Position numbers and translations under genes: made by a program. 64,000 nt of DNA from Eubacteriales bacterium. Lineage in GTDB: Bacteria > Bacillota > Clostridia > Lachnospirales > Lachnospiraceae. Each line of letters opens with the position of its first letter. The first letter of the stretch is position 1. The DNA lies in contig JAUNUY010000003.1 of NCBI GenBank assembly GCA_030537935.1, positions 124,001 to 188,000 on the forward strand, read 5' to 3'. The notes under the pieces were generated by a model. That model was given only the letters and a program-made list of their open reading frames with translations, searched no databases and was not told the origin of the DNA. Below, piece after piece: positions 1-9,223 of this stretch.

Positions 1-755
1 TCCACATACAGAATCTGCCCCGTCACATAACTCGAGGCATCTGATGCCAGGAATATTAAGGGACCGTTCAGCTCACCACGTTTTGCCGGCCGTCCCGCCG
101 GATTCACTTGACTGTACATCGCCAAAAACTCCTGCGACTGAAACAGGGTACTCTGCGTCATTTCAGATTCAAAGAGTCCCGGTCCTACCGCGTTCACCGT
201 AATGCCGTAACGACTGTAAGATGCGGCCATACCGCGCGTCAGACCGATGACCCCCGCCTTGGAGGCATTGTACCCGTGACGAATGAACAGATCGTTCTTA
301 TCCGCCACCAGGGCATTGATGGAGGCGGTATTGATAATCTTGCCGTACCCCGCTTCCTTCATATGCGGTACCACGTACTTGCAAACCAGGTAAATCCCCG
401 TCAAATTCGTTTCGAGGGACTTGTTCCAATCCGCCAAGCTCAAACCGTCCACACCGCCGCGCACGGCCACGCCGGCATTGTTCAACAGAATATCGATCTT
501 ACCGTATGCCGACATAACGGCCTCAATTGCCGCACGAACGCTCTCTTCCGATGTCACATCACAGGCGACTGCCAGCGCCTTACGTCCCTTGCCACGAACT
601 TCCTCTGCAACTGCTTCCGTCTTCTCCGTCCGCCGTGCCAACAGGGCCACATCCGCACCGGCATCCGCAAAACCGCGAGCCGCATCCGCACCGAGCCCGC
701 TCGACGCACCGACGACAACTGCAACCTTCCCACTTAAATCAAACAGATTCTTCAT
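1..755 (-). CDS. SDR-family oxidoreductase (3' end outside window)
   Basis: Short-chain dehydrogenase/reductase, a cytosolic NAD(P)H-dependent alcohol or ketone oxidoreductase. 251 residues are visible and the stop lies beyond base 1. The start ATG at 753-755 follows a strong AAGGAGG site. An N-terminal Rossmann glycine motif (VVVGASSGLG), the NNAG motif near residue 90 and the catalytic YNASK are all present, and the C-terminal SSYVTGQILYV matches the classical SDR tail of 250-260 residues, so only a few codons are missing. It resembles the SDR at 26654-27424 and the 3-oxoacyl-ACP reductase/gluconate 5-dehydrogenase branch. Substrate cannot be assigned. It is transcribed away from the ABC cluster and looks monocistronic at its 5' end. 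Confidence 0.93.
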   Translation of the reverse strand, partial: MKNLFDLSGKVAVVVGASSGLGADAARGFADAGADVALLARRTEKTEAVAEEVRGKGRKALAVACDVTSEESVRAAIEAVMSAYGKIDILLNNAGVAVRGGVDGLSLADWNKSLETNLTGIYLVCKYVVPHMKEAGYGKIINTASINALVADKNDLFIRHGYNASKAGVIGLTRGMAASYSRYGITVNAVGPGLFESEMTQSTLFQSQEFLAMYSQVNPAGRPAKRGELNGPLIFLASDASSYVTGQILYV

Positions 756-997
756 GACAACCTCCTTTTTATGAAACCGTCTCCGATGACAACCGTATCA
801 CGCAAGACGGCTTCTCTCTTTTCATGATAACACTGCACCAAGGAGGTTGCAATAGTAGGAACACCCTGTTAACACTTTTTTAAATAACGCATAAACCGAT
901 ATTTTATATAGGTTTTCATAAGATTATGATTGATAAATGAATAACGATATTTCCGGATTGAAAGTGGGGCCGTCGGTATATCCGGCGACCTCGAACA

Positions 998-2710
998 TCA
1001 GTGACACCCCTGCCGTGTCAACATCTCGGCAAACATCCCGCCGGCATGCCGTAACGCTTCGGGACTACCGCTTTCCACCACGCGACCGTCCGCCAGAACG
1101 ACGACATGGTCCACATCCGCTACCGTACGCATCCGATGTGCAATCACCAGGACCGTCTTGTTCTGAATCAAATGGCCAAGTGCCGCTTGAATCCGGGATT
1201 CGTTCTCCACATCTACCGATGCCGTCGCTTCGTCCAGAAGGACTACCGGCGCATCTTTTAAAATGGCTCGTGCGATGGAAATCCGCTGGCGTTCACCGCC
1301 GCTGAGCCGTTCACCGTTTTCTCCGATGAGCGTATCATACCCCTCCGGCAACTTCCGGACGAAATCCTCACACTGCGCCACCCGTGCCGCCGCCAGGACC
1401 TCCTCATCCGTTGCGTCCTTCCGACCCAGCCGAATATTTTCCGTCACACTCGCATTAAAGAGCGTCACATCCTGAAAGACGATGGAGAAAGACTTCAACA
1501 GCTCTTCCGGGTCTATGGCCGAAATATCCACACCACCCAGTCGAACGGTACCGGCCTCAACATCCAAGAAGCGACCGGCCAACTTTGTAACGGTAGTCTT
1601 ACCACCACCCGAAGGTCCGACGAGCGCCGTCACCTCCCCCTGTTTGGCGATGAAGCTGACATCGGAAAGTGTCTGTATCCCCTGCCCGTAGGAGAAATCG
1701 ACATGTTCAAAGATAATATCATATCCGTTCGGCGTAAATTTGTCCGTTCCCGTCTGTACCGGCAACTCGTCCATTTCCCGCATGCGTTCAATCCGCGGTC
1801 CCATGTGATTCAACGCCGCAAAATTGGTCAGAATCTCCGTAATCGGATCATAAATACGCACGGCGATGATTAAGAATGCAATATACGGTAAAATCCCGAT
1901 TTCACCGTTGATTAAACGGTAGGCTCCGTAGAGCGTAACGCTCGGCAACCCCAGTCGCAGCATGACCATGGACAGGTTGATAAATACGCCGATAATCAGT
2001 TCCGCATGCTCCAAGGTATGCCGGTATGCCGCCAGGGCTTCGTCCACCTCGGCGAGATAGGTCTCCTCCCGGTTATAGGCATGGATTTCCCGAGCATTGT
2101 CCAGCCCTTCCTGCATCCGTTCGGCGATCAACCGCTTATCGCGATATCCCCTTGCACTGATGCGTTTCTGCGCCCGTTTGGAAATCAGAAATATGATGCC
2201 CGCCACGGGGATAACCCAGACTGCGGCCAGCGTCATCCGCGGGTCATAAATAAAGAGCAATACGCTCAACAGAATGAAGTTTACAATGGCGGCATAAAGC
2301 TGCGGCACGGAATGAGAGAACAACTGTTCCATCTCCGTGGCGTCGGTCATGATGGTACCGCTTAAATCCGCCACGTCCCGCTTGTCGAAAAAAGCAAGCG
2401 GGAGCTGTTTAAGCTTCTCGGCCAGACTGATGCGTCGCTTGGCACTTTCCACATAAATCTTCGTAAATGTCACGGCGTAGTCGATATAGGCAGCCAGAAA
2501 TATAACGGCCAAGATGATCAATGCCGCAAGAAGATACCAGCGGATTTGTCCCGTCTCACCGCGATCAATGATCTTTTGCAGGAATGTCATGGCATAAATC
2601 ATGGGTAAGATGAGGGTAATATTGACGAAAGTATGCGATGCGATGCCGCGTATTAAATCCCCGGCCCCCTCCTTCGTGAGGGCGAATCGTCGTTGAAAGT
2701 ATCTATTCAC
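998..2710 (-). CDS. ABC transporter half-subunit, type IV fold with ATPase (YbtQ/IrtB-like)
   Basis: 570-residue half-transporter: about six membrane helices in residues 15-300, then a nucleotide-binding domain with Walker A GPSGGGKTT, signature LSGGERQR and Walker B VVLLDEATA. The start is GTG at 2708-2710 behind AAAGGAGG and overlaps the end of the partner gene (2703-4508), so the two are translationally coupled and probably form a heterodimer. Both are close to the pair at 38860-42377 (compare ALTKEGAGDL here with ALTDEGVNDL there). Exporter-fold pairs next to an AraC regulator are known from siderophore import (YbtP/YbtQ, IrtA/IrtB); that role is inferred here, and drug or peptide export remains possible. 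Confidence 0.9.
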   Translation of the reverse strand: MNRYFQRRFALTKEGAGDLIRGIASHTFVNITLILPMIYAMTFLQKIIDRGETGQIRWYLLAALIILAVIFLAAYIDYAVTFTKIYVESAKRRISLAEKLKQLPLAFFDKRDVADLSGTIMTDATEMEQLFSHSVPQLYAAIVNFILLSVLLFIYDPRMTLAAVWVIPVAGIIFLISKRAQKRISARGYRDKRLIAERMQEGLDNAREIHAYNREETYLAEVDEALAAYRHTLEHAELIIGVFINLSMVMLRLGLPSVTLYGAYRLINGEIGILPYIAFLIIAVRIYDPITEILTNFAALNHMGPRIERMREMDELPVQTGTDKFTPNGYDIIFEHVDFSYGQGIQTLSDVSFIAKQGEVTALVGPSGGGKTTVTKLAGRFLDVEAGTVRLGGVDISAIDPEELLKSFSIVFQDVTLFNASVTENIRLGRKDATDEEVLAAARVAQCEDFVRKLPEGYDTLIGENGERLSGGERQRISIARAILKDAPVVLLDEATASVDVENESRIQAALGHLIQNKTVLVIAHRMRTVADVDHVVVLADGRVVESGSPEALRHAGGMFAEMLTRQGCH

Positions 2711-4508
2711 GGTCGCCTCCTTTCGTTACGCCCATGGTCCAGTCGGCCGATGCACGATATTCCGTCCACATCGTCCGATACGGACCGTCAATGGCGGCCA
2801 GTTCCGCATGTGTGCCGCGTTGAACGATTCGTCCGGCATCCATGACGAGGATTTCGTCCACATCGGTAATACCGCTCAAACGATGTGCAATCATCAAACA
2901 GGTTTTCCCCTGACGCAAGAACTGAAGGGCTTTCTGAATCCGTTGCTCATTTTCCGGATCGGCAAAAGCCGTCGCCTCGTCCAGAAGGATGACCGGTGCA
3001 TCCTTGAGAATGGCTCGCGCCAAGGCAATGCGCTGCTGCTCACCACCCGACAAAAATGTCCCTGTATGTCCAATCATCGTATCAAACCCCTCAGGCAATG
3101 CGTCGATAATTTCCCGGCTCTGCGACATGTCGATGGCTGCATCCAATGCCTCCCGTGTATAATCTTCCGTTCCGTAGGTGATATTTTCCAATATCGTTTT
3201 CTTGAACAGTTTCGTATTTTGAAATACAAATGCCACCGTATCCATCAGCTGCTTCTTCGGATAGTCACGAATCGGCACTCCGCCGATACTGATTTTACCC
3301 GCGTCCGCATCACGAAAGCGTGCCGCCAGGCGGGCCACCGTCGTCTTCCCACCGCCCGACATCCCCACGAGGGCCACCGTTTTACCCGTCGGCACCGTAA
3401 AGGATACATTATCCACGGCCTTGCCGGTCGCACCGTCATAGGTGAAGGAAACCCCCTCAAAACAGAGGTCCGCATTCTCCGGTGATACGGGTTCCGTCCC
3501 GTAAACCGCTTCCGGGAAATCCAGTAGCCCATCCAAGCGATCCAAAACGGTGGTCACCATCATCTTATTCTGGTCCAGATACATAATCCGCATCATGCTC
3601 CCGGCAAAGGTTGGTGCGATGACCAGAAAAAAGACGAAATTCGCTACCGTTTCAGGTGTCGCACCACCACTTCGTAAAATAAGGATGGCCACGGGTACCA
3701 GACAAAATGCCGCCCCTTGCATCACCGTTGTATACAAGGAATACGGCTTACGCCATGCAATGGTGTACTTGCTTACCCAATCCCTGTAATTGATGATGCT
3801 GCCGTAAAATCTCTTAAACGAATGAATGCTCTGTCCGAATGTCTTCACGACGGGAATGGCCCGAACATATTCAACGGACTCGGCACTCATCTCTTCCAGA
3901 GAGTCAAAGTATTTTTTCTGAAATTCCTTCCCTATCCCTCTCCCCTGCATCATCGCCATGATGAGATAGCCGCAAATGGTCGGCAACAGACAGGCAAGAC
4001 CCAAGCGCCAGTCAATGACGAACATCAGTACCAACAAAATGACGGGCGTAACCACGGCCCCCGCCACATCCGGTAAATTATGCGCCAAAAAGGAGTGGGT
4101 TGCCCCGGCACCGTCTTGTACGACCTTGCGAATCTTACCGACACTGCGCGTACTGAAATAACCGAGCGGTTTGGCAAAGATACGCCGCATCGTTTGCTCC
4201 TGTAAACCGATTTCCACCTGAAATGCCGCAAAATGTGATACCATGAGGGCGAAGAAGTAAATGACAACTGTCAGCACGGCGAAAAACAACGCCATCCATG
4301 CCGCATGTCGGATGGCCACATAGTCACGCGCCGTTACTTCCTGCATAACCTCATAGACGACTCGCCGGATGTACACGAACGGTAAAACGCCCGTCACCGC
4401 CGATATAACCGACAATAAATAAGACAACGGAAATAAAACCCGCCGTTTCCCCATGTAGGGTGTCAGCCGCTGAAATACGGACGGCTTTTTTTCTTTCTCA
4501 GGCTTCAT
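2703..4508 (-). CDS. ABC transporter half-subunit, type IV fold with ATPase (YbtP/IrtA-like)
   Basis: 601-residue partner of the gene at 998-2710. I chose the ATG at 4506-4508 because AAAGGGGGG stands just before it; the frame is open a little further upstream to 4529. An N-terminal transmembrane domain is followed by an ATPase domain with Walker A GMSGGGKTT, signature LSGGEQQR and Walker B VILLDEATAFADPENE. The unusual TAFADPENE continuation is shared with the gene at 40599-42377 (TAFTDPENE), which marks the two as orthologous halves of duplicated systems. The operon order is AraC regulator, this gene, second half. An inverted repeat sits immediately upstream at 4533-4571. Confidence 0.9.
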   Translation of the reverse strand: MKPEKEKKPSVFQRLTPYMGKRRVLFPLSYLLSVISAVTGVLPFVYIRRVVYEVMQEVTARDYVAIRHAAWMALFFAVLTVVIYFFALMVSHFAAFQVEIGLQEQTMRRIFAKPLGYFSTRSVGKIRKVVQDGAGATHSFLAHNLPDVAGAVVTPVILLVLMFVIDWRLGLACLLPTICGYLIMAMMQGRGIGKEFQKKYFDSLEEMSAESVEYVRAIPVVKTFGQSIHSFKRFYGSIINYRDWVSKYTIAWRKPYSLYTTVMQGAAFCLVPVAILILRSGGATPETVANFVFFLVIAPTFAGSMMRIMYLDQNKMMVTTVLDRLDGLLDFPEAVYGTEPVSPENADLCFEGVSFTYDGATGKAVDNVSFTVPTGKTVALVGMSGGGKTTVARLAARFRDADAGKISIGGVPIRDYPKKQLMDTVAFVFQNTKLFKKTILENITYGTEDYTREALDAAIDMSQSREIIDALPEGFDTMIGHTGTFLSGGEQQRIALARAILKDAPVILLDEATAFADPENEQRIQKALQFLRQGKTCLMIAHRLSGITDVDEILVMDAGRIVQRGTHAELAAIDGPYRTMWTEYRASADWTMGVTKGGDRE

Positions 4509-4532
4509 ACGCCCCCCTTTCCAAGTCAAAAA

Positions 4533-4571
4533 ACACTGTATGCGTTAGTCTAGTTTAACTACATACAGTGT
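4533..4571 (-). promoter_or_regulatory. Inverted repeat upstream of the ABC pair, candidate operator
   Basis: Perfect 10-bp arms ACACTGTATG (4533-4542) and CATACAGTGT (4562-4571) separated by 19 bases, centred 44 bases before the start codon at 4508. There is no T-run after it, so a terminator for the AraC gene is less likely than a protein-binding site. Binding by the AraC protein or an iron regulator is inference. Confidence 0.5.
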
Positions 4572-4657
4572 ATCACGTTTCTATAATGTCGTATATCCTA
4601 TTCGTGCAAATAAATATACCATTCGGACAATCAAGAGTGTTTCCCATAAAAGAACGT

Positions 4658-5650
4658 TTATGGGAAGATACATCCGCCGCGTACTTGATGACGGAACACC
4701 GAAGGGGTGCAGCCGTACCGGCGCTTAAAGGCCTCGGTAAACTTGCCGGCGGATGAGAAACCGGTACATGCGGCAATGTCCGCAATGCGCATATCTTCCG
4801 CACTCTTCAACAGTGCACGGCCTCGTGCCAAACGAAGTGCCAGATGATAACGGTAGGGTGACATGCCGTAGAGTTCCGCAAAAATCTGCTTCGTATATGT
4901 CGGACTCAGACCGAACCGCTTCGCCATTTCCGTCACCGTGCAATAATTCATCGTACGATTAAGATATGCCTTCAACTCCTCCACCTTCTCGATGATACTC
5001 GTATCATACCGGCGAATCGGTACATGCTCCCGACGGAAACATTCCCGCATGCCGGTACGCAATAGGGACAGCCCCGTCAACCGGATACCGAACGCATCGT
5101 GTGCATGGAAGGCACCATCCAGCGCTTCCGCCAGCCGACCAACCTCATCGTCATGTCGGTAGATGAAGCCGTTTCGCACGCGCTCGTCCAGACGAAAACG
5201 TTCAATCATCTCATCGACAAGACCAAACGCGGTCAGTGACTGTCTGCCCGGTTTATAAAACCCGAAGAGACCTACGCAGTATCCCGCCTCCGGCATCCGC
5301 ATGTCGGTAATGACGTCCGTATCGATGGAGGAATAGTTGACGATATCCCCGGCGGAGACGATGTAGCTCTTCCGTTCCCCGTTGTAACCGCAGATGACGT
5401 CGATCCGGGCCCGACCTCGTAACATCTTATAAATGGAGAAGCCGTCATGCGTCACATCCATCTGCTGAAAATGAGCGGTCAGACTTGCACCGTAAGAAAA
5501 GCACATGGCGTAAATCCCCGGCAGTATCTCAAACAGGTGCATTTCCCCCTGTCCGAACTCGGGTTTAAGCCGGAACACGAGACAACCGTTCTTTTCGCCG
5601 TCGAATGTGCCGAGTGTGGAAAAATATGTCATTTGTTCGGATGCCGTCAT
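4658..5650 (-). CDS. AraC-family transcriptional regulator
   Basis: 330 residues: an N-terminal sensing half (about 1-220) and a C-terminal double helix-turn-helix AraC domain (about 230-325), with FGLSPTYTKQIFAELYGMSP and a second helix-turn-helix ending YGCTPSVFRH. The start ATG at 5648-5650 follows AGGAGGAGAAAACC. It lies upstream of the ABC pair on the same strand with a 149-base gap, in keeping with a local activator of that transporter. The arrangement resembles YbtA-type control of siderophore uptake, but no ligand can be read from sequence. It is more distant from the two AraC proteins at 35-43.5 kb, which resemble each other. Confidence 0.92.
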   Translation of the reverse strand: MTASEQMTYFSTLGTFDGEKNGCLVFRLKPEFGQGEMHLFEILPGIYAMCFSYGASLTAHFQQMDVTHDGFSIYKMLRGRARIDVICGYNGERKSYIVSAGDIVNYSSIDTDVITDMRMPEAGYCVGLFGFYKPGRQSLTAFGLVDEMIERFRLDERVRNGFIYRHDDEVGRLAEALDGAFHAHDAFGIRLTGLSLLRTGMRECFRREHVPIRRYDTSIIEKVEELKAYLNRTMNYCTVTEMAKRFGLSPTYTKQIFAELYGMSPYRYHLALRLARGRALLKSAEDMRIADIAACTGFSSAGKFTEAFKRRYGCTPSVFRHQVRGGCIFP

Positions 5651-5786
5651 GGTTTTCTCCTCCTTTCACATCGTAAGTCGATGATAACATCGAGCAGGCC
5701 ATTCGTCAATCCGAGAGCCCGGAAGACTTGCCGAACACACGCCCTTCGATACTATAATAAAGATTGTCACTTTCATTGATTATGTC

Positions 5787-5815
5787 TTGATTCTCTGTTT
5801 AAACTGTGATAAAAT
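5787..5815 (+). promoter_or_regulatory. Sigma-70-type promoter
   Basis: TTGATT (5787-5792) and TAAAAT (5810-5815) with a 17-base spacer, 61 bases before the membrane-protein start at 5877. Near-consensus by eye; no transcript data. Confidence 0.55.
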
Positions 5816-5876
5816 GGTGTCGAATCGGGAACAGGTCCCGATGACATTTATCATTTCAAAATAAGGGGGAATTTTT

Positions 5877-6272
5877 ATGAATGAGAAAAAAGCGAACATC
5901 GGCGGTTTTATCGTCCTCGCGGGATTGATTCTTGCGATTATCGGTCTAATTGCACCGTACATCGGTTTTGCGGAGTTTAACGTTTCCGTTTTGCAATTAA
6001 TGGGCGACAAAACATTTGGTATTGTGGGCGTCCTGCCTATCATCTCGGCATTTTTCATCATTATCGCGACCATTTTGGCACTGACGCACAAAAAAATCGG
6101 TGCCGTCATACTGTCCATCTTAGCTGTTCTCTGTTACGGTATTCAATTGGTCATTATTCTTGATGCAATCGGTGGAAACGGTATGATGTTCGGTCACTAT
6201 CTGTTGATTATTGCACCGATTGTCGCATTGATCGGCTCTTTCATGGTTAAGAAGAAAGTCGTCGTACGATAA
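5877..6272 (+). CDS. Small four-helix membrane protein
   Basis: 131 residues with four strongly hydrophobic segments (about 10-30, 48-67, 74-95, 104-124) and a basic C-terminus ending KKKVVVR. AAGGGGGAATTTTT precedes the ATG. Family not recognised; size and helix pattern fit small uncharacterised integral membrane proteins. It is alone in its transcription unit, with a promoter at 5787-5815 and a strong terminator at 6331-6362, and is divergent from the AraC gene. Confidence 0.8.
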   Translation: MNEKKANIGGFIVLAGLILAIIGLIAPYIGFAEFNVSVLQLMGDKTFGIVGVLPIISAFFIIIATILALTHKKIGAVILSILAVLCYGIQLVIILDAIGGNGMMFGHYLLIIAPIVALIGSFMVKKKVVVR

Positions 6273-6330
6273 ACGTAATGTATGGGAAGTTATTCCCGTC
6301 ATAACTTATAATTCTGAAAGCGAACAGACA

Positions 6331-6362
6331 GACACCGCAGCGGATATATCCGCTGCGGTGTC
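6331..6362 (+). terminator. Perfect-palindrome terminator
   Basis: A 32-base fully self-complementary sequence (arms GACACCGCAGCGGATA and its complement, no unpaired loop) followed by a pyrimidine-rich TCTTCTTCTTT tract. It ends the gene at 5877-6272 and may also serve the convergent ABC operon. Confidence 0.75.
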
Positions 6363-6534
6363 TTCTTCTTTGCGTGTCTATTCAGTTAGTACCTTCTTCG
6401 TCCGACTTGTTCCGCCGAATGAACCCCGGCGTCTTCCACATGTAAGTCATCTGACTTGCCATACCTTTTTCACCACTCGATATTGTGTGAGGGGCAAAGA
6501 TGATATTGTCGCCAACCCTTCGCTCGATCACATC

Positions 6535-7470
6535 TTAATGACGCCGACTGAAACGCATCATGCCGATAACCGCCGTCAGAACGCCAATCCCCGTCATCAA
6601 TACCACAGGTACCGGTGCCAACAGTCCGTCCGCCACCATCTCCTGCAAGTAATACTGCGGCGATACCTTAGCCACCGTGCGCATCCATGCCGGCATGTAG
6701 GCCGTCGGAAACAAGACGCCGGAGCAAAGCGCCAGGGGGAATAAAATGCCGGTCGAAAACAACCACAGATGTCCCTCATTCTCCGCAAAAGAACCCACAA
6801 GCGTATAAATACCCGTCGAAAAGATTAACGCCACGGTAAATACCGCGTATAGGAGCCCCGGCGTCGCCAAACCGTAATCAAAATCCGCCACCTTGTAGAA
6901 CAGTAAAATGACGACATCCGCAAGACAGTACAGCAGAAAGGGTACCGTAATCGCTGCCGTCATGTGTGCGGCAGGTCGTATGGCACTGTTTCGTATTCGC
7001 ACCATCGTACCGTTTTGTCGCTCCTTCATCAATAAGGTCGCCCCCAACGACCCCGCCGTCATCAATTTAAACAGCAGGATGCCGACGGCGAAACCGACTT
7101 CCGGTCGTTGCTTCTGCACCGTTTCCGCCGGTGTGACAACCCCTTCACGAACCATCGTCACCAACGGATTGTCCCGGACACTGCTCTCAAATTCTTTCGG
7201 CATCCCGTCCGCATCCGTGTATACCACCAAGGTGCTGCGTGCCCCGCCCAAAAAATATGCGGTTTCGGACGCTTCCAAAACGGCTACGCGAATCCCCGGA
7301 ATACGTTGCAGCCGCTCCGCATTGCCCACGCAGCCGATAACCGGACGGGCAGAATAACTCAAAGTCAACGTTACTAAAATAATCAACACGATCGGCATGA
7401 CGGTCATGGACACCAAAAAACCTTTTGTCTTTCGGAGTGACAGCCACACCGTCTTAAATGATACTGCCAT
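6535..7470 (-). CDS. ABC-2 type transporter permease
   Basis: 311 residues from the ATG at 7468-7470, which follows AAAGGAGGATACGTC. One N-terminal helix, a soluble extracytoplasmic stretch (about 45-120) and five C-terminal helices with the LFPLALCSGVLFPTAYMP region typical of ABC2_membrane permeases of the drug/DrrB type. Its start overlaps the end of the preceding permease by 17 bases. With the genes at 7454-8215 and 8217-8924 it forms one exporter operon. Substrate unknown. Confidence 0.88.
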   Translation of the reverse strand: MAVSFKTVWLSLRKTKGFLVSMTVMPIVLIILVTLTLSYSARPVIGCVGNAERLQRIPGIRVAVLEASETAYFLGGARSTLVVYTDADGMPKEFESSVRDNPLVTMVREGVVTPAETVQKQRPEVGFAVGILLFKLMTAGSLGATLLMKERQNGTMVRIRNSAIRPAAHMTAAITVPFLLYCLADVVILLFYKVADFDYGLATPGLLYAVFTVALIFSTGIYTLVGSFAENEGHLWLFSTGILFPLALCSGVLFPTAYMPAWMRTVAKVSPQYYLQEMVADGLLAPVPVVLMTGIGVLTAVIGMMRFSRRH

Positions 7471-8215
7471 GACGTATCCTCCTTTCACAGCCGATGAGCA
7501 GGATGATGCTCAATGCCATCAATGTCACGGCCCACGCCACCAGGTTCTCCCCTTGCAATAAATGCAAATGCATGCGATAGATGACCTCGTTCACCAAGGT
7601 CAGCGGTGACGCATAACGTAAGACGTTCATAAATCGCGTATTTTGAAGAACCGCCGTCAGGCTGAGTGCACCGCCGAGGTATCCGCTCAACATGACCGCC
7701 ATCAATACGATGTTGGACAGTACGCTCCGCTCCCGCACACATAAAGCTGTGAACCCGCCGAACAACACTGCCAGAGGGAGGATACTCGCAAAGACCGCCA
7801 GCTGAGATACGGAAAACCGTATCTCGAACACGATAATGTAGAGTACGCTGTTGAGCCCCAGCACCCACAAGCCGTATCCGACATGTGTCAGCAGATGGAC
7901 CGCAAAAAAACGTCCCCGACACGGCAGGCGGTCCCAGACGTGCAGATGCCGCTCCCGCAACACGGCCAGCCCCGTCAGAACCGATACCATCATCAGAATA
8001 AAACTCAACTCGCTGACGGCGAACTGTTCCGCCGCACCGAGTACGGGACCCGAATAGCGAACCACCGGGCCCGGTACATGTACCGCCGTTTCGGCAAACC
8101 GGTCCAGATAGCCTTGCGTACCGGCGCTCAGGAACAGGGTCAGCACAAAAGGCAGAATGGAAAGCAGGTAATAGGCCGGCCCCCGAATGATACCGCGTAA
8201 AGACTGTCGGAACAT
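7454..8215 (-). CDS. ABC-2 type transporter permease
   Basis: 253 residues from the ATG at 8213-8215, next to the stop of the ATPase gene (TGATATG) and behind AAGAGGAGG. About six hydrophobic segments, with no ATPase motifs. Second membrane subunit of the exporter; pairs with the permease at 6535-7470. Sequence similarity to named exporters is too low for me to propose a substrate. Confidence 0.85.
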   Translation of the reverse strand: MFRQSLRGIIRGPAYYLLSILPFVLTLFLSAGTQGYLDRFAETAVHVPGPVVRYSGPVLGAAEQFAVSELSFILMMVSVLTGLAVLRERHLHVWDRLPCRGRFFAVHLLTHVGYGLWVLGLNSVLYIIVFEIRFSVSQLAVFASILPLAVLFGGFTALCVRERSVLSNIVLMAVMLSGYLGGALSLTAVLQNTRFMNVLRYASPLTLVNEVIYRMHLHLLQGENLVAWAVTLMALSIILLIGCERRIRHGSII

Positions 8216-8216
8216 A

Positions 8217-8924
8217 TCATGCCTCCTCTTCCCGCAACACTTGCTCAAATACGTCCGCTAAATCACCCTCTCCTTTTTCCACCGACGCCGTCAATGTCCT
8301 TGTCGGCCCTTGCTTTACAATTCGCCCTTCATGCAGGAAGACGATATCGTCACATAAAAATGCCACCTCATCCAAATAGTGTGAGGTATAGAGAATGGTC
8401 ATCCCCTCGTCCGCCAATTGTTTGAGATAGGTCAGAATCTCCTTCCGGGACGGCGGATCGATACCGATGCACACCTCATCACAGATGAGAACCTCCGGAT
8501 TGTGGACGAGGGCCGTAATCAGGTTGAGCTTGCGCTGCATGCCGCCGGAGAGGTCCCGAACGGCCGTATCCGCTTTTTCCGTCAAACCGGTCCGTGCCAT
8601 CAACGACGTCGCGCGCTCAACGGCCGATTTTTTCGGGATACGATGAATCCGGGCGAAAAACAACAGGTTCTCCATAACACTCAATTCGGGATATAATGCC
8701 AAGGACTGCGGCACATAGCCGATACCGTGCCGCCCCGCCCCGTCGATGACAATCTCCCCTTCATATTTCAGATTCCCGGTCAGACAGCCGATGAGCGTAC
8801 TCTTGCCGGCACCGTTGATGCCGAGGATGCCATAGGTGCCGCCGGACTGAAAAGTGAATGAAAAGTCCCGTAAAGCGGTCAGCTTACCGTAGTGCTTGGT
8901 CACGGACATGCATTTGATATTCAT
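8217..8924 (-). CDS. ABC transporter ATP-binding protein (drug-export type)
   Basis: 235 residues. Walker A GINGAGKST, signature LSGGMQRK, Walker B VLICDEVCIGIDPPSRKE and the switch histidine in YTSHYLDEV. The start is the ATG at 8922-8924 behind GAAGGAGTGTCT rather than the in-frame codon further upstream. Walker B reads CDEVCIGID where most homologues have LDEPxxGLD, so the usual Pro is Val. First gene of the exporter operon; divergent from the TetR gene at 9224 and facing its operators. Confidence 0.92.
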   Translation of the reverse strand: MNIKCMSVTKHYGKLTALRDFSFTFQSGGTYGILGINGAGKSTLIGCLTGNLKYEGEIVIDGAGRHGIGYVPQSLALYPELSVMENLLFFARIHRIPKKSAVERATSLMARTGLTEKADTAVRDLSGGMQRKLNLITALVHNPEVLICDEVCIGIDPPSRKEILTYLKQLADEGMTILYTSHYLDEVAFLCDDIVFLHEGRIVKQGPTRTLTASVEKGEGDLADVFEQVLREEEA

Positions 8925-8969
8925 AGACACTCCTTCCATGATGGACTATATTTCAAATTTTACTGATGT

Positions 8970-9169
8970 TGAACATTTTTCAATTTTGTTCATTGAAATT
9001 ATAACATAATCGGATTTTTAATGTCAATGAACATTTTTTATTTTTGTTCAAAATTAAAATCTTGAAGAATCGATAATTCTTTATCTTGAACATTCTTTCA
9101 GTTCTGTTCAAATTGACATTTTATTACAACACCTCCATCCGGCATTTGAACGTTTTCATTTTTTGTTCA
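8970..9169. promoter_or_regulatory. Four palindromic TetR-type operators
   Basis: Four copies of TGAAC-N13/14-GTTCA lie between the divergent ABC operon and the TetR gene: 8970-8992, 9028-9050, 9087-9110 (24 bases) and 9147-9169. Interiors are T-rich and partly alike (CATTTTTCAATTTTG, CATTTTTTATTTTTG). Position next to the tetR start makes TetR binding and control of both directions the best inference. Confidence 0.75.
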
Positions 9170-9223
9170 TTGCAATCTTTTCCCCGTCATAGTATCATGA
9201 TTCTGAGATTGAAAGGAGACATC

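Noticed and set aside
108..774. Plus-strand frames over the first SDR
   Set aside because: Antisense shadows; the minus strand has the start signal and all SDR motifs.
5780..6302. Minus-strand frames opposite the small membrane protein
   Set aside because: The plus strand has promoter, ribosome site and terminator in the right order.
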